A DNA stretch of 25,825 nt from contig JALWZI010000055.1 in NCBI GenBank assembly GCA_027002755.1, positions 1 through 25,825 on the forward strand, read 5' to 3'. The stretch comes from Campylobacteraceae bacterium (lineage in GTDB: Bacteria > Campylobacterota > Campylobacteria > Campylobacterales > Sulfurovaceae). The stretch's first letter is position 1. Each line of letters starts with the position of its first letter. Made by a program: the position numbers and the translations under genes. This document shows, in pieces, positions 15,823-24,537 of the stretch. The notes below the pieces were generated by a model. That model was not told where the DNA came from, searched no databases, and saw nothing but the letters and a program-made list of their open reading frames with translations.

Positions 15823-16880
15823 GAAAGATGATTCGCCTTTGGAGTGTTTTTCTGCTTCTGAGCGGCCTACTCGCCGCGGGACTCTCCGATTTCAAAATCA
15901 TCCAGGCAGCCCGGGCCGCTTATGAAAAAGGTCAATACGATAAGAGTGCGGCGCTCCTGAAGCAGTTGAAGGAGGAGAATCCGCCGCTGCAGTACGATCT
16001 GGGCAACGCCTACTACAAAGCCGGAAAATATGACAAGGCGCTGCTGCACTACAAACGGGCCAAGGGAGAAGGGGTCGATGAACATGCCAGACTCCACAAC
16101 CTCGGCAACGCCTATTTCAAAAAGCGGGAGCTGAAAAAGGCGATCAAGGCCTACGAGGCGGCCCTGAAGATCGCCGAGGATGCCGAGACCCGCTACAACC
16201 TGAAGCTGGCGAAAAAGCTCCTGGAGAAGAAGCGCCAGAAGCAGAAACAGAAGCAACAGAAGAAAAACAAACAGCAGAAGAAACAGAAACAACAGCAAAA
16301 AAATCAGCAAAAAAATCAGCAGAACAAAAACCAGAAAAACTCCGGCCAAAACAGACAGAATCAGCAGAAACAGCAGGGGCAGCAGAAGAAAAAGAATCAG
16401 CAGTCGAAACAGAACAACCAAAAGCAGAAGCCGGGGCAAAAGAGTTCCTCCAACCAAAGCGGCCGGCCCGGTTCCCAGGGTCAAAAGGAGAACCGGCAGC
16501 AGGGCAAACCCTCCGGGAAAAAACCGGAGAAGAAGCCCGAAGGAGAAAAGCAACAGCCTTCGCAGCCTCAAAACAGCCAGGGCAGCCGGCAGCAAAAGCC
16601 CGAGGAGCGAAAATCGGCCCGATACCGCCAACCACAACCGGAAAAAGCTCAGAAACAAAAAGCGCAACAGCAGCAGCGTTCGGCTCAGCAGAGCGGAACG
16701 GGCAAAGAGCCAGAAGAGGCGGTTCAGGGAGGCTCGGCCCGAGTCGATCGGGTCAAAAGCCTCCAGGCCAGGGAACTGCGGCGTCTGATGAAACGGCTGG
16801 GAGGGCAAAAGATGCCCACGCTGATGTATCAGACGGGCGGACGCAAAGCGCCCGTCAGCCCCAATGTCAACCCCTGGTAG
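15819..16880 (+). CDS. batC: BatC-like TPR protein with long K/Q/N-rich region
   Basis: A 353-residue exported or membrane-tethered protein: signal-like N terminus (MIRLWSVFLLLSGLLAAGLS), three tetratricopeptide-type helical repeats at about 25-130 (each with a LGNAYYKAGKYDKAL or LGNAYFKKRELKKAI pattern), then about 180 residues of low-complexity Lys, Gln, Asn and later Ser/Pro/Gly sequence (about 135-315), and a short ordered tail SLQARELRRLMKRLG ending NVNPW. Low-complexity basic tracts after the TPRs are common in this family; the ordered C-terminal tail ending in Trp also recurs in it. Likely to be a protein-interaction partner of BatA/BatB. Start overlaps batB (ATGA). Confidence 0.88.
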   Translation: MRKMIRLWSVFLLLSGLLAAGLSDFKIIQAARAAYEKGQYDKSAALLKQLKEENPPLQYDLGNAYYKAGKYDKALLHYKRAKGEGVDEHARLHNLGNAYFKKRELKKAIKAYEAALKIAEDAETRYNLKLAKKLLEKKRQKQKQKQQKKNKQQKKQKQQQKNQQKNQQNKNQKNSGQNRQNQQKQQGQQKKKNQQSKQNNQKQKPGQKSSSNQSGRPGSQGQKENRQQGKPSGKKPEKKPEGEKQQPSQPQNSQGSRQQKPEERKSARYRQPQPEKAQKQKAQQQQRSAQQSGTGKEPEEAVQGGSARVDRVKSLQARELRRLMKRLGGQKMPTLMYQTGGRKAPVSPNVNPW

Positions 16881-16924
16881 GTCGAAAAAATGATTGATAG
16901 GAAAAGAGATAAAGGATGTTAAAA

Positions 16925-18520
16925 ATGAAAAGATTATTGCGACAGCTCCTGATCCTGACCTCGCTTGCCGGAAGCCTGCTCATGGCGGCCGGGGTGAAGG
17001 TCCAGGTCAGTTCCACACGGATCGCCCCGGGGCAGAGTCTCCGGGTGAAACTGATCGCCGAGGGGAACGATGCCCGTTTCCCGGACCTTCAGAAGATCGG
17101 ACCCTACGCCGTGGAGAATCTTCGGCGCATGAACAAGATCGAAAGCCGTTTCGCCAACGGAAAACTGGTCACTCGGACCCAAAAGATCCTCAGTTTCGAA
17201 ATCTATCCTGACAAAAGTGTGACAATCCCGCCTTTGACGGTAAGAGTGGACGGCAAAAAATATACTACCCAGCCGGTGAAGGTGGAAGTGGTCAAGGGAG
17301 CGGGGGCCGGAAGTGCCGGGGGCTTCGCCATCCGCATGAAGGTCGACAAACCCTCGGTCTATCAGGGGGAGCCTCTGATCCTGACGGTGGATGCGGTGGA
17401 ACCTCTGCAGAGCGGGATCGCCCAGATGCAGTACACGCCCCCGGCGTTCAAAGGTTTCTTCGTCAAACCTCTGGGTGGGGAACGGCAGATCCATCAGGGG
17501 GAGACAACGATCCACCGTCTCCAGTATCTGTTGACACCCCAAAAAGCCGGAACACTGCGGATTGATTCCGCTTCGCTGCGGGTCGGGATCCGTGATCTCA
17601 ATGCCCCCGGGGATCCTTTCGGTATTTTCGGAAGTCCGCTCAAATGGGTCGCTTTGCGTTCCAATTCCCTGACGGTTTCGGTCAAACCTCTCCCGATACA
17701 GGCGGATCTGGTGGGCCACTTCGAGATGAAGGCCAAGGTTGACAAGATCCGGGTCAAAGCCAACGAACCGGTCAACTATACCCTGGAGATCCTGGGAGAA
17801 GGGAGCCTGGAGGATCTGAACGATCCCCGTTTTGATATTCCCGGTGTGACAGTCTACAGTGACGACGCCGCGGTCAAGAGCACGGTCAAGAACGGCAAGC
17901 TCTACAGCAGCTGGCGCAAAAAATATGTCTTTATCTCCGACCGGGATTTCACTATCCCCGCCCTGAAACTGACCGAATACGATTATGCCGAGGGGAAAAA
18001 GCGGACCCTGAAGACACAACCTTTTTCCATCCGGGTGAGCGGTGGGAAAGCAGCCGGAGCAGTTCCCCCCGTCCCCAAGGGGATGAAAGCGCAGCCGTCG
18101 CAGCCGGCGAAGGCGGCTACAGCCGGAGACCTGCCGAAACCTCAGGTTAAAAAACCCGTTGAAAATCTTCTGGAAGATCCGGCCTATTACGCCCGCAAAG
18201 CCTACGAAGCAAAGGCCGCCCGCCTCCCCTGGTATCTGGCCGGGGCCTTTCTGGCGGGGATGGGAGTGATGTTCCTGCTCCTGCAGCTCTGGCAGCAACG
18301 CCGAAAAAAAACCGGAGGAAGGATCTTGGGGACCAGGCGCCACTACAGTCCCGAAGAGGCACTGAAAATCCTCTATCCCCATATCAACGACGATCCCACA
18401 GTGGAAGCGATGGTTCGTCGGCTCTTGGGGAAAAAAGCGGGAGAAGCGGTAGAGATCGATCGCAAGGAGCTCGACCGTCTAACCGCCCGATACGATACGG
18501 ATTCGGCGGAGTCGAAATAA
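16925..18520 (+). CDS. batD: BatD, membrane-anchored beta-sandwich protein
   Basis: A 531-residue protein with signal peptide (MKRLLRQLLILTSLAGSLLMAAG), a large periplasmic region made of several predicted beta-sandwich repeats (VKVQVSSTRIAPGQSLRVKL, IRMKVDKPSVYQGEPLILTV, FEMKAKVDKIRVKANEPVNY), a Pro/Lys-rich linker, and a transmembrane helix near residue 438 (WYLAGAFLAGMGVMFLLLQLW) followed by a cytoplasmic tail. This is the typical BatD (oxygen tolerance protein) layout. Start 16925 has AAAGGA eight bases upstream; an in-frame ATG at 16916 directly abuts that sequence and is less likely. It closes the bat cluster, 44 bases after the TPR gene, and converges on the next minus-strand gene. Confidence 0.92.
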   Translation: MKRLLRQLLILTSLAGSLLMAAGVKVQVSSTRIAPGQSLRVKLIAEGNDARFPDLQKIGPYAVENLRRMNKIESRFANGKLVTRTQKILSFEIYPDKSVTIPPLTVRVDGKKYTTQPVKVEVVKGAGAGSAGGFAIRMKVDKPSVYQGEPLILTVDAVEPLQSGIAQMQYTPPAFKGFFVKPLGGERQIHQGETTIHRLQYLLTPQKAGTLRIDSASLRVGIRDLNAPGDPFGIFGSPLKWVALRSNSLTVSVKPLPIQADLVGHFEMKAKVDKIRVKANEPVNYTLEILGEGSLEDLNDPRFDIPGVTVYSDDAAVKSTVKNGKLYSSWRKKYVFISDRDFTIPALKLTEYDYAEGKKRTLKTQPFSIRVSGGKAAGAVPPVPKGMKAQPSQPAKAATAGDLPKPQVKKPVENLLEDPAYYARKAYEAKAARLPWYLAGAFLAGMGVMFLLLQLWQQRRKKTGGRILGTRRHYSPEEALKILYPHINDDPTVEAMVRRLLGKKAGEAVEIDRKELDRLTARYDTDSAESK

Positions 18521-18534
18521 TAAGGAGAGTCTTT

Positions 18535-19338
18535 TTAAGGTTTCCGGGATTTCAGCTGTTTCTTGTATTCCGCTTTGATCGCCCGGATGATTTTGAAGTT
18601 GTCGTCGGCTTTTCGGGAGAGCAGGTTGGGAATGAACCGGCTTTTCGAGTTGTACATCATCTCGTAGAACATGAAGCCCTTGCGGGCCTCTTCAAGCAGT
18701 TTTCGTGTCCGGTCGTTGTTGAGAGAGTTGGCTTCCAGCTCTTTGAGATTGGTGTGGAAGTTGTCGATGATCGTCTCCACATCAGCTTCGTAGTCTGGCA
18801 TCTGGGCTCCCCAGAGCTTCAGAAGGTAATCGATGGTGATCTTCATGGGACCGCGGCAGAGTTTTCCGGTCAGAGAGAGTAACTCAAGACCTCCATTGGC
18901 CGCCGGTTTGGACCCTTTGAGAAGGAGCGGAATCATACGATTGAAATTGGCTTTGAGTTTCAGTGCTCCCTCCTGGGTCGGGGGAGCCTCCAGGATCTTT
19001 CTGCTCTCCTCCCACACTTTCTGGGCTTCATCAAAAGCGTGAACAGCCTCGGGATTGTTCTTGAGACGTGACTGGAAATACTCCTTGATCCGGCGGAAAC
19101 GTCGGTCATAGGCCGGGATCGCTCGTTTCAAATCGCCGGAAGGATCGTCGAATGTGCTGTGAAGCCCCTTCATGATATAGGCTTTGAGCATCTGCTGGGA
19201 TTGGGTCATCTGGAGACAGTTGGTGTTGAAGACATCGGTCAATGTCCCGTTTTTCGGGAAAGGATCTATCTCGAAAGCTCCCAATAAGCCGACCACAGCC
19301 AACCAGATAAACCCGACCTCTCTTAACTTTTTGAGCAT
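18535..19338 (-). CDS. Secreted protein with two PilJ_N-like helical halves
   Basis: A 267-residue protein with an N-terminal signal peptide (MLKKLREVGFIWLAVVGLLGAF) and no other membrane segment. The mature part is helical. It contains FNTNCLQMTQSQQMLKAYIMKGL and, about 130 residues later, LLSLTGKLCRGPMKITIDYLLKLWG, both resembling the first helix of the PilJ/NarX-type sensor domain (the NxxGRQRMLSQ pattern). It therefore appears to be two such four-helix halves in tandem without the usual receptor signalling domain. A periplasmic ligand-binding or accessory sensor role is possible but unproven. One cysteine lies in each half. Start 19338 is chosen over a longer open frame because of the signal peptide and GGAAGGAAG upstream. 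Confidence 0.75.
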   Translation of the reverse strand: MLKKLREVGFIWLAVVGLLGAFEIDPFPKNGTLTDVFNTNCLQMTQSQQMLKAYIMKGLHSTFDDPSGDLKRAIPAYDRRFRRIKEYFQSRLKNNPEAVHAFDEAQKVWEESRKILEAPPTQEGALKLKANFNRMIPLLLKGSKPAANGGLELLSLTGKLCRGPMKITIDYLLKLWGAQMPDYEADVETIIDNFHTNLKELEANSLNNDRTRKLLEEARKGFMFYEMMYNSKSRFIPNLLSRKADDNFKIIRAIKAEYKKQLKSRKP

Positions 19339-19381
19339 AGTTTTCTTCCTTCCATTTTGTAGAGAAATAAAATTGAATGTA

Positions 19382-19387
19382 ATTATA
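19382..19387 (-). promoter_or_regulatory. Candidate -10 box of the PilJ_N-like gene
   Basis: TATAAT on the minus strand, giving a leader of about 37 bases to the start at 19338. It lies in the 68-base gap after tyrA, so the gene may have its own promoter. The local sequence AATTATAATT-like is near-palindromic, so the strand is not certain from the box alone. Confidence 0.4.
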
Positions 19388-19406
19388 ATGATAGATAAAA
19401 CCGGAT

Positions 19407-20237
19407 TCACAGGATGTCGTGAAGACCGTTGGCCTTTTCCATCCATTGGTGAAGGGTTTCCCACTCCTCCGCTTCGATCATCCGTTCGCAACGTTCCAGC
19501 TCGCCTTTGAAACAGGCGATGGCCTGGAGCAGATTCTCCTTGTTCTGGCGAAAAATATCGGTCCACATATCCGGAGAGCTCTTGGCGATGCGGCTCATGT
19601 CCCGAAAACCGCCGCCGGCCAGGGCGATGATCGCTTTGGGGTTCTCCTGTTTCATGACGGCATTGGCCAGCGAATAGCTCAGGGCGTGGGGCATGTGGGA
19701 GATAAAAGCCGCATGGCGGTCATGTTCCGCGGCATCCATGTAGAAGATCTTCATCCCCAGATCGCTGAAGATCTTTTTGGCAAGGCGCCGCTGAATCTCT
19801 CCGCTCTCTTCCACGTTGCACAGGACGACGACCTTGCCCCGGTAGAGGTCGGCCTGAGCGGCGGAAGGTCCGAATTTTTCCGTGCCGGTCATGGGGTGGG
19901 CAGCGACGAAGTTCCGCCGTATCTCGGCAGGGACCGAGTCGACGATCATCTTTTTGGTACTGCCGAAGTCGATAATGGTCGTCTCTTCTGAAACAGAGCT
20001 GAGTCGGGGAAGGACAGAGATGATCCCGTTGACCGGTATCGCCAAAACGATCAGGTCCAGTGTTTCAAAATCCTCCAGATCGTCGGTGATTTTGTCCACG
20101 AGATTGAGTTCCAGCGCTTCGATGCAGTGTTGGTCATTGTGATCGTAACCCAGGATCTCCAGGTCATCATAGCGGTCACGCATTGCAAGAGCGAAGGATC
20201 CGCCCATCAGACCGAGGCCGATTATTCCAACTTTCAT
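19407..20237 (-). CDS. tyrA: Prephenate dehydrogenase
   Basis: NAD-dependent enzyme converting prephenate to 4-hydroxyphenylpyruvate in tyrosine synthesis. In 276 residues: Rossmann dinucleotide motif GLGLMGGS from residue 7, acidic end of beta 2 (ILGYDHND), VLAIPVN, the conserved DFGSTKK, AAHPMTGTEKFGP, and the helical C-terminal dimer domain with HDRHAAFISHMPHALSYSLAN, including the catalytic His within the HP(M/L) motif region. No chorismate mutase domain is fused. ATG at 20237 has AAGGA seven bases upstream. It is divergent from bamA, a pairing I also recall in Campylobacter. Confidence 0.95.
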   Translation of the reverse strand: MKVGIIGLGLMGGSFALAMRDRYDDLEILGYDHNDQHCIEALELNLVDKITDDLEDFETLDLIVLAIPVNGIISVLPRLSSVSEETTIIDFGSTKKMIVDSVPAEIRRNFVAAHPMTGTEKFGPSAAQADLYRGKVVVLCNVEESGEIQRRLAKKIFSDLGMKIFYMDAAEHDRHAAFISHMPHALSYSLANAVMKQENPKAIIALAGGGFRDMSRIAKSSPDMWTDIFRQNKENLLQAIACFKGELERCERMIEAEEWETLHQWMEKANGLHDIL

Positions 20238-20365
20238 CTATTTTCCTTGAAATGGGATTTTCCGTTCGAAATATTAAATAATACAAAAATATTATCAATT
20301 TTATTTTAGTCAAATCTGGGTAGTATATTGATGAAAAACTTTCTGAGTGGGAAAAAGGGATGCGC
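20238..20365. promoter_or_regulatory. AT-rich divergent promoter region tyrA / bamA
   Basis: Strongly AT-rich 128 bases. For bamA, overlapping TAGTAT/TATATT boxes at 20321-20329 would give a leader of about 30 bases. For tyrA, TATTAT on the minus strand (plus 20278-20283) would give a leader of about 34 bases. T-rich tracts upstream of the bamA box (TTTTATTTTAGT) match the A/T-rich promoter style of the phylum. No operator-like palindrome stands out. Confidence 0.4.
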
Positions 20366-22453
20366 ATGTTCAAAAAAGCTGTAATTCTGGTGCTCTTCGC
20401 AGTGTCGGCGATGACGGTCCAGGCGGCAGTGCCTCACAAGGCACCTATCACCAGTATCGAGATCGAGGGGATCAGTGACTCCGACAAACTGCTGGATCTT
20501 ATCGGCCTGAAAAAAGGGGATCTCTATACCCCGGCCAGGATCCAGCATGCCAAAGCGGCTATCGTCAAGGCGTTGGAGGCTCAGGGACTCTATGGGACCA
20601 CGGTCGAGACCAAGGTCGAGCCGGTCAATGATGGAGTGGCGATCACTTTCGATGTCAACAAAGGTGAGGAGATCAAGATCGACAAGGTGAAATTTGTCGG
20701 GAACAAGCAGGTCTCCGCATCCGACCTGGAGGACAACCTCGTCAACAAAGAAGGAACCTGGTTCAGCTGGATCCCGATTATCGGTGGCGGGGGAGGAAAA
20801 GCCGTGCCCGATCAGCTTCCCTATGATCAGCTGCGGATCCGGGAAGCCTATCTGGAGCGCGGTTTCCTCGATGCCAAAGTGGCCGAACCTCTGATGAAGA
20901 TGGATTTTGCCAATCACAAGGCTGAAGTGACCTATGTTGTCGAGGAGGGAGAGCCCTATACCGTCGCTGATGTCAAGATCGCCGGTAAGGTTCCGGAACT
21001 AAAGGTCGACCAGATCATGGAAGATCTGAAGCTCAAGCCTGGCAAGGTCTTCAATGTGAAGAAACTGCGTCATGACCTGAAGACCATACAAGAGAAAGTC
21101 GGTGACATGGGATATGCATATGCCCAGATCAAACCGGTGTTCAAGAAAGACTCCCAAAAGCATACTGTCGCTGTTACCTATCAGATCAATCCCAACAAAA
21201 AAGTCACTATCCATGACGTGATCATCACCGGAAATACCAAAACATTGGACTATGTGATCCGACGCTATGTCTATCTGGCCCCGGGTGATCTCTTCAGCTA
21301 TACCGACCTGCAGGATACGAAAAAAGAACTCCAGCGGACCGGTTTCTTCGACAAAGTTGTCGTCAAGCCCCAGCGGATCAACGATCATGAGATGGATCTG
21401 CTTGTCGAAGTTACCGAAGCCCAGACCGGGAGTATTTCCGGTGGGGTCGGATATGGAAGCTATGACGGTTTTATGATCAATGCCGCTGTATCGGATCGCA
21501 ACCTTTTCGGAACAGGGATCGCCGGATCAGTCAATCTCGAATACGGGCAGAAGAGTCACAATTATGCACTCTCCTTCAAAGATCCGCGGGTCTTCAATAC
21601 ACTCTTCAGCTTTTCCGTAGGGGTTTATGACTCGAGGCAGGAATATGAATATGATGACACTGAAACCGAAAACTATACGGTCAGTCGGACCGGGGGATGG
21701 TTCAGTTTTGGTAGAAAGATCGGTCGGCATATGCATGCCTCGCTGGGATACAGCTATACAGATGTAGATTATCACGACTACACTCCACCCGTAGGAGTCG
21801 ACCCCAGAGCCTACGAATCCTATAAAAAATCATCGATTCTCGGATCGTTTACCTTTGACAATACCGATGACTACTATGTTCCCCGGGAAGGTATTTACAG
21901 TAATCTCAGTCTGGAGTATGCCGGGGTAGGAGGCGATGCCGATTTCTGGAAAGCCGATTTCAAATTCGCCGCCTATTACGGAATGGAGGATTTGATCGAT
22001 TACGATCTGATCTGGCGTTACAAGCTCCACCTGGGCTATATGGATGACGGCGGATATACTCCCATCGCGGAGATGTATACTCTGGGCGGTTCCCGTGACG
22101 GTGTGCGTGGATTCGCACCGGGATCGATTTCACCACGATATACCGATGTGACCGGACACGAGTATATTGCCGGTGGGGATCGGATCGTCGTCAACAGTAT
22201 CGAGGCAAGTATCCCACTCGATATGATTACCAATAATATGCGCTTGACCGGATTCGTGGATTATGGAATGATCAAAAACACCATCTACAAAAATATCGAT
22301 GATCGCGGATGGATCAATCGTGCTTCCGTCGGTGCGCAGGTCGAATGGAAATCTCCCTTCGGGCCTATCAATCTTGTATTCGCCACTCCTCTCAACAAGA
22401 AGTCCGGTGACGATACTGCCGTCTTCGAATTCACGATGGGCAGCAAGTTCTAA
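20366..22453 (+). CDS. bamA: Outer membrane protein assembly factor BamA
   Basis: Central Omp85 component that inserts beta-barrel proteins in the outer membrane, 695 residues. Signal peptide MFKKAVILVLFAVSAMTVQA; four POTRA domains can be counted (about 27-99, 103-193, 197-275, 279-352, each opening with patterns such as IDKVKFVGNK or IHDVIITGNT); then a 16-strand-type barrel beginning GSISGGVGYGSYDG, with the loop 6 VRGF motif at about 580 and a C-terminal aromatic signature FTMGSKF. Five POTRAs are usual in Proteobacteria, so one may be missing or unrecognised. The ATG at 20366 is preferred over 20360, because AAAAAGGG abuts the first ATG and lies about six bases before the second. Confidence 0.95.
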   Translation: MFKKAVILVLFAVSAMTVQAAVPHKAPITSIEIEGISDSDKLLDLIGLKKGDLYTPARIQHAKAAIVKALEAQGLYGTTVETKVEPVNDGVAITFDVNKGEEIKIDKVKFVGNKQVSASDLEDNLVNKEGTWFSWIPIIGGGGGKAVPDQLPYDQLRIREAYLERGFLDAKVAEPLMKMDFANHKAEVTYVVEEGEPYTVADVKIAGKVPELKVDQIMEDLKLKPGKVFNVKKLRHDLKTIQEKVGDMGYAYAQIKPVFKKDSQKHTVAVTYQINPNKKVTIHDVIITGNTKTLDYVIRRYVYLAPGDLFSYTDLQDTKKELQRTGFFDKVVVKPQRINDHEMDLLVEVTEAQTGSISGGVGYGSYDGFMINAAVSDRNLFGTGIAGSVNLEYGQKSHNYALSFKDPRVFNTLFSFSVGVYDSRQEYEYDDTETENYTVSRTGGWFSFGRKIGRHMHASLGYSYTDVDYHDYTPPVGVDPRAYESYKKSSILGSFTFDNTDDYYVPREGIYSNLSLEYAGVGGDADFWKADFKFAAYYGMEDLIDYDLIWRYKLHLGYMDDGGYTPIAEMYTLGGSRDGVRGFAPGSISPRYTDVTGHEYIAGGDRIVVNSIEASIPLDMITNNMRLTGFVDYGMIKNTIYKNIDDRGWINRASVGAQVEWKSPFGPINLVFATPLNKKSGDDTAVFEFTMGSKF

Positions 22454-22473
22454 ACCTTCGACTCCAGCCCTCC

Positions 22474-22492
22474 TCCCGGTTTCCGGCCGGGA
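22474..22492 (+). terminator. Possible hairpin terminator between bamA and pabB
   Basis: TCCCGG (22474-22479) pairs with CCGGGA (22487-22492) around a 7-base loop, about 20 bases after the bamA stop. No T-tract follows on either strand, so it is a weak candidate. A second 6-bp hairpin, TCTCAA-TAC-TTGAGA, lies at 22512-22526. The rest of the 131-base convergent gap has no recognisable content. Confidence 0.3.
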
Positions 22493-22584
22493 TCAGATTC
22501 ATCAGGATAGTTCTCAATACTTGAGACATGCTCCATACTGAATACTATTCCGAATTGTTTTTCACTCTATGGGAGATCTCAATA

Positions 22585-23568
22585 TCAAAAGGGAAGATAG
22601 ATCTTGTCGACGAGTTCCTGATACTCCAGTTCGGGATCGCTGTCCAGGGTGATCCCTCCCCCGCTTTTGTAGACCAATCCGTTTGCTCCCTTTTCCAGGT
22701 AACGGATCAGAACGGCCGAACGTAATTCATCACCTTTGCAGACACCGAAAACCCCGGTATAGAAACCCCGTTCGTAAGTTTCCGTTTTTTCGATGATCTC
22801 CAGGGTTTTACGTTTGGGGGTTCCGCTGACGGAACCTGCCGGAGTGATCTCGGCCAGGATTGATCCGATACGGGAGCGCCATCCCTCCTCAAGCTCACCG
22901 GTAACTTCGGAGCTGACCTGATAGAGTCTCTTCTTCCCGGCAGGGATCTTGTCCAGATAGCGGAAACGGGTGACCCGGACGTTTCGGGATACGCGGTTGA
23001 GATCGTTGCGCATCAGATCGGTGATCATGACATGTTCGGCAGTCTCTTTGGGGTCCTTGAGGATCCGCTCCTTTGCTCCGGGAAGCAAAGCGTCGATGGT
23101 ACCCTTCATGGGATAGGTATAGAGATTTCGCTGACGGATCGTTATGAATTTTTCCGGACTGAAGCAGGTAAACACACCGGGGAGATGGAGCTTGTAGGGG
23201 GCCTGAGCAGCCCGATAGATCTCGACAAGAGAGGTCTCTGCTTCTATTCGGCTTGGAAAGGTAAGATTGAGGAGATAGGTATTGCCGCGGCGAATCTCCT
23301 CGATGACGCTTTCGAATGCATTCAGATAGTCCGCATAGTCAGGAGGATAGGTACGGATCGGCTTCTTTTGTTTTTTGGATGGCTTTGGTGACTCCTCAGG
23401 TTCGTTACTCCACTCTTCCAGACGAAAAAGCAGGTTTCCAGGCAGTTGATCCAGAGGTTCCGCCAGAATCTGGTTTCTGTCGAAAGAGATGAGGAAAAAA
23501 AAGTCCTTCCCCTCCGCTCCCAGAGCATCAATCCGTCGAAAGCCCTCAACGTTGTTATAGAAGGTCAT
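22585..23568 (-). CDS. pabB: Aminodeoxychorismate synthase component I
   Basis: Chorismate-utilising enzyme making 4-amino-4-deoxychorismate for p-aminobenzoate and folate. The 327 residues match a shortened N-terminal region plus the full chorismate-binding domain: GNTYLLNLTFP, the PMKGT motif at 153-157, VMITDLMRNDLNRV, TPAGSVSGTPK at 242-252 and GFYTGVFG. Lys155 in PMKGT is the feature that separates PabB from anthranilate synthase, where this position is Ala. No glutamine amidotransferase or lyase domain is fused, so PabA and PabC must be encoded elsewhere. It follows pyrB by 36 bases on the minus strand. The ATG start has no clear Shine-Dalgarno. Confidence 0.9.
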   Translation of the reverse strand: MTFYNNVEGFRRIDALGAEGKDFFFLISFDRNQILAEPLDQLPGNLLFRLEEWSNEPEESPKPSKKQKKPIRTYPPDYADYLNAFESVIEEIRRGNTYLLNLTFPSRIEAETSLVEIYRAAQAPYKLHLPGVFTCFSPEKFITIRQRNLYTYPMKGTIDALLPGAKERILKDPKETAEHVMITDLMRNDLNRVSRNVRVTRFRYLDKIPAGKKRLYQVSSEVTGELEEGWRSRIGSILAEITPAGSVSGTPKRKTLEIIEKTETYERGFYTGVFGVCKGDELRSAVLIRYLEKGANGLVYKSGGGITLDSDPELEYQELVDKIYLPF

Positions 23569-23604
23569 GGGGCAATTACCGATTATTGTGCTCTGATCGG
23601 AGGA

Positions 23605-24510
23605 TCAAATCTCCGCGGGATCTGTTTCCCGGGAATCCAACAATAGAAGTTTCAGAACGGCCATACGGACATAGACGCCGTTTCTGACCTGGTCCAGGAC
23701 CATGCATCGGGGATCCTCGAGAATCTCGTCGGAGATGTCGATGTTGCGCATTACAGGGCCGGGATGCATAATCAGGATTCCCCGATCCTCCAGAAGATCC
23801 TCCGTGATACAGTAGTGGCGTGCATAGGCTTCGTAGTCATCGAAGATGGGTTTTTTGTGACGTTCCAGCTGTGCCCGAAGGCTGATGATGACATCCACGT
23901 CGTCAAGGATCTCTTCAATCCGTTCGAACTGAGGCAGATCACTGACCGGAGGCATGAAGGGCTTGGGGGCGACCAGAGAGACCCGGATCCCCATCCGACG
24001 GAAGAGACGGATGTCACTGGCGGCGACCCGTGAATTGACGATGTCCCCGACGATCGCCACACGCAGCCCTTCCAGTGCACCGTCAAACCATTCGTAGAGG
24101 GTGTAGAGGTCCAGCAGTGCCTGGGTCGGATGGGCATAGTTGCCGGCCCCAGCGTTGATGACAGGGACCATCTCCATTTCCGCCAGTCGGGAGGGGGTGT
24201 CGTTTTCGCTGTGGCGGATAATGACACCGTCAGGTTCCATGGCGCAGAGGTTGGCAAAGGTATCCTCCAGGGTCTCTCCCTTCTTGGTGGAACTTCGGGA
24301 AGGGTCCAGATGGACCATGTCCGCCCCCAGGCGTTTGGCCGCCACCTCGAAAGAGCTGCGGGTCCGGGTGGAGTTCTCGAAGAAGAGGGTGATCAGCAGT
24401 TTGCCGTTGAGCAGCGGCGCCGGACGACGGTTCTTGAAGCGGGCGGTATCCTCCAGGATTTTCTGTATCTGTCTCTCACTGAGTTGATCGGTGTCGACGA
24501 GATGCTGCAT
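23605..24510 (-). CDS. pyrB: Aspartate carbamoyltransferase catalytic subunit
   Basis: Second step of de novo pyrimidine synthesis: carbamoyl phosphate plus aspartate to carbamoyl aspartate. The 301-residue size is normal. Motifs: carbamoyl phosphate loop STRTR at 47-51, the SSTKKGE lysine loop near 73-79, HPTQALLD from 127, GDIVNSRVAASD, and HPGPVMRNIDI near the C terminus. No pyrI regulatory subunit or pyrC follows. ATG at 24510 has CAGGAG seven bases upstream. It lies 27 bases after bioD and before pabB in an apparent minus-strand operon of unrelated pathways. Confidence 0.97.
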   Translation of the reverse strand: MQHLVDTDQLSERQIQKILEDTARFKNRRPAPLLNGKLLITLFFENSTRTRSSFEVAAKRLGADMVHLDPSRSSTKKGETLEDTFANLCAMEPDGVIIRHSENDTPSRLAEMEMVPVINAGAGNYAHPTQALLDLYTLYEWFDGALEGLRVAIVGDIVNSRVAASDIRLFRRMGIRVSLVAPKPFMPPVSDLPQFERIEEILDDVDVIISLRAQLERHKKPIFDDYEAYARHYCITEDLLEDRGILIMHPGPVMRNIDISDEILEDPRCMVLDQVRNGVYVRMAVLKLLLLDSRETDPAEI

Positions 24511-24537
24511 CGGTGCACTCCTGGATCTTTTTGGGGT

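Noticed and set aside
16240-16440. Tandem repeat element in batC
   Set aside because: The A/C/G-rich repetition reflects Lys, Gln and Asn codons in a low-complexity protein region; periodicity follows codons and is not 7 bases.
15867-16808. Leu/Phe-rich minus-strand open frame that looks like a membrane protein
   Set aside because: The hydrophobic runs are the complement of the K/Q/N-rich BatC tail (AAG/CAG read backwards gives CTT/CTG), so it is an artefact.
16934-18382. 482-codon minus-strand open frame over batD
   Set aside because: Antisense to a gene with signal peptide, beta repeats and membrane anchor; no independent support.
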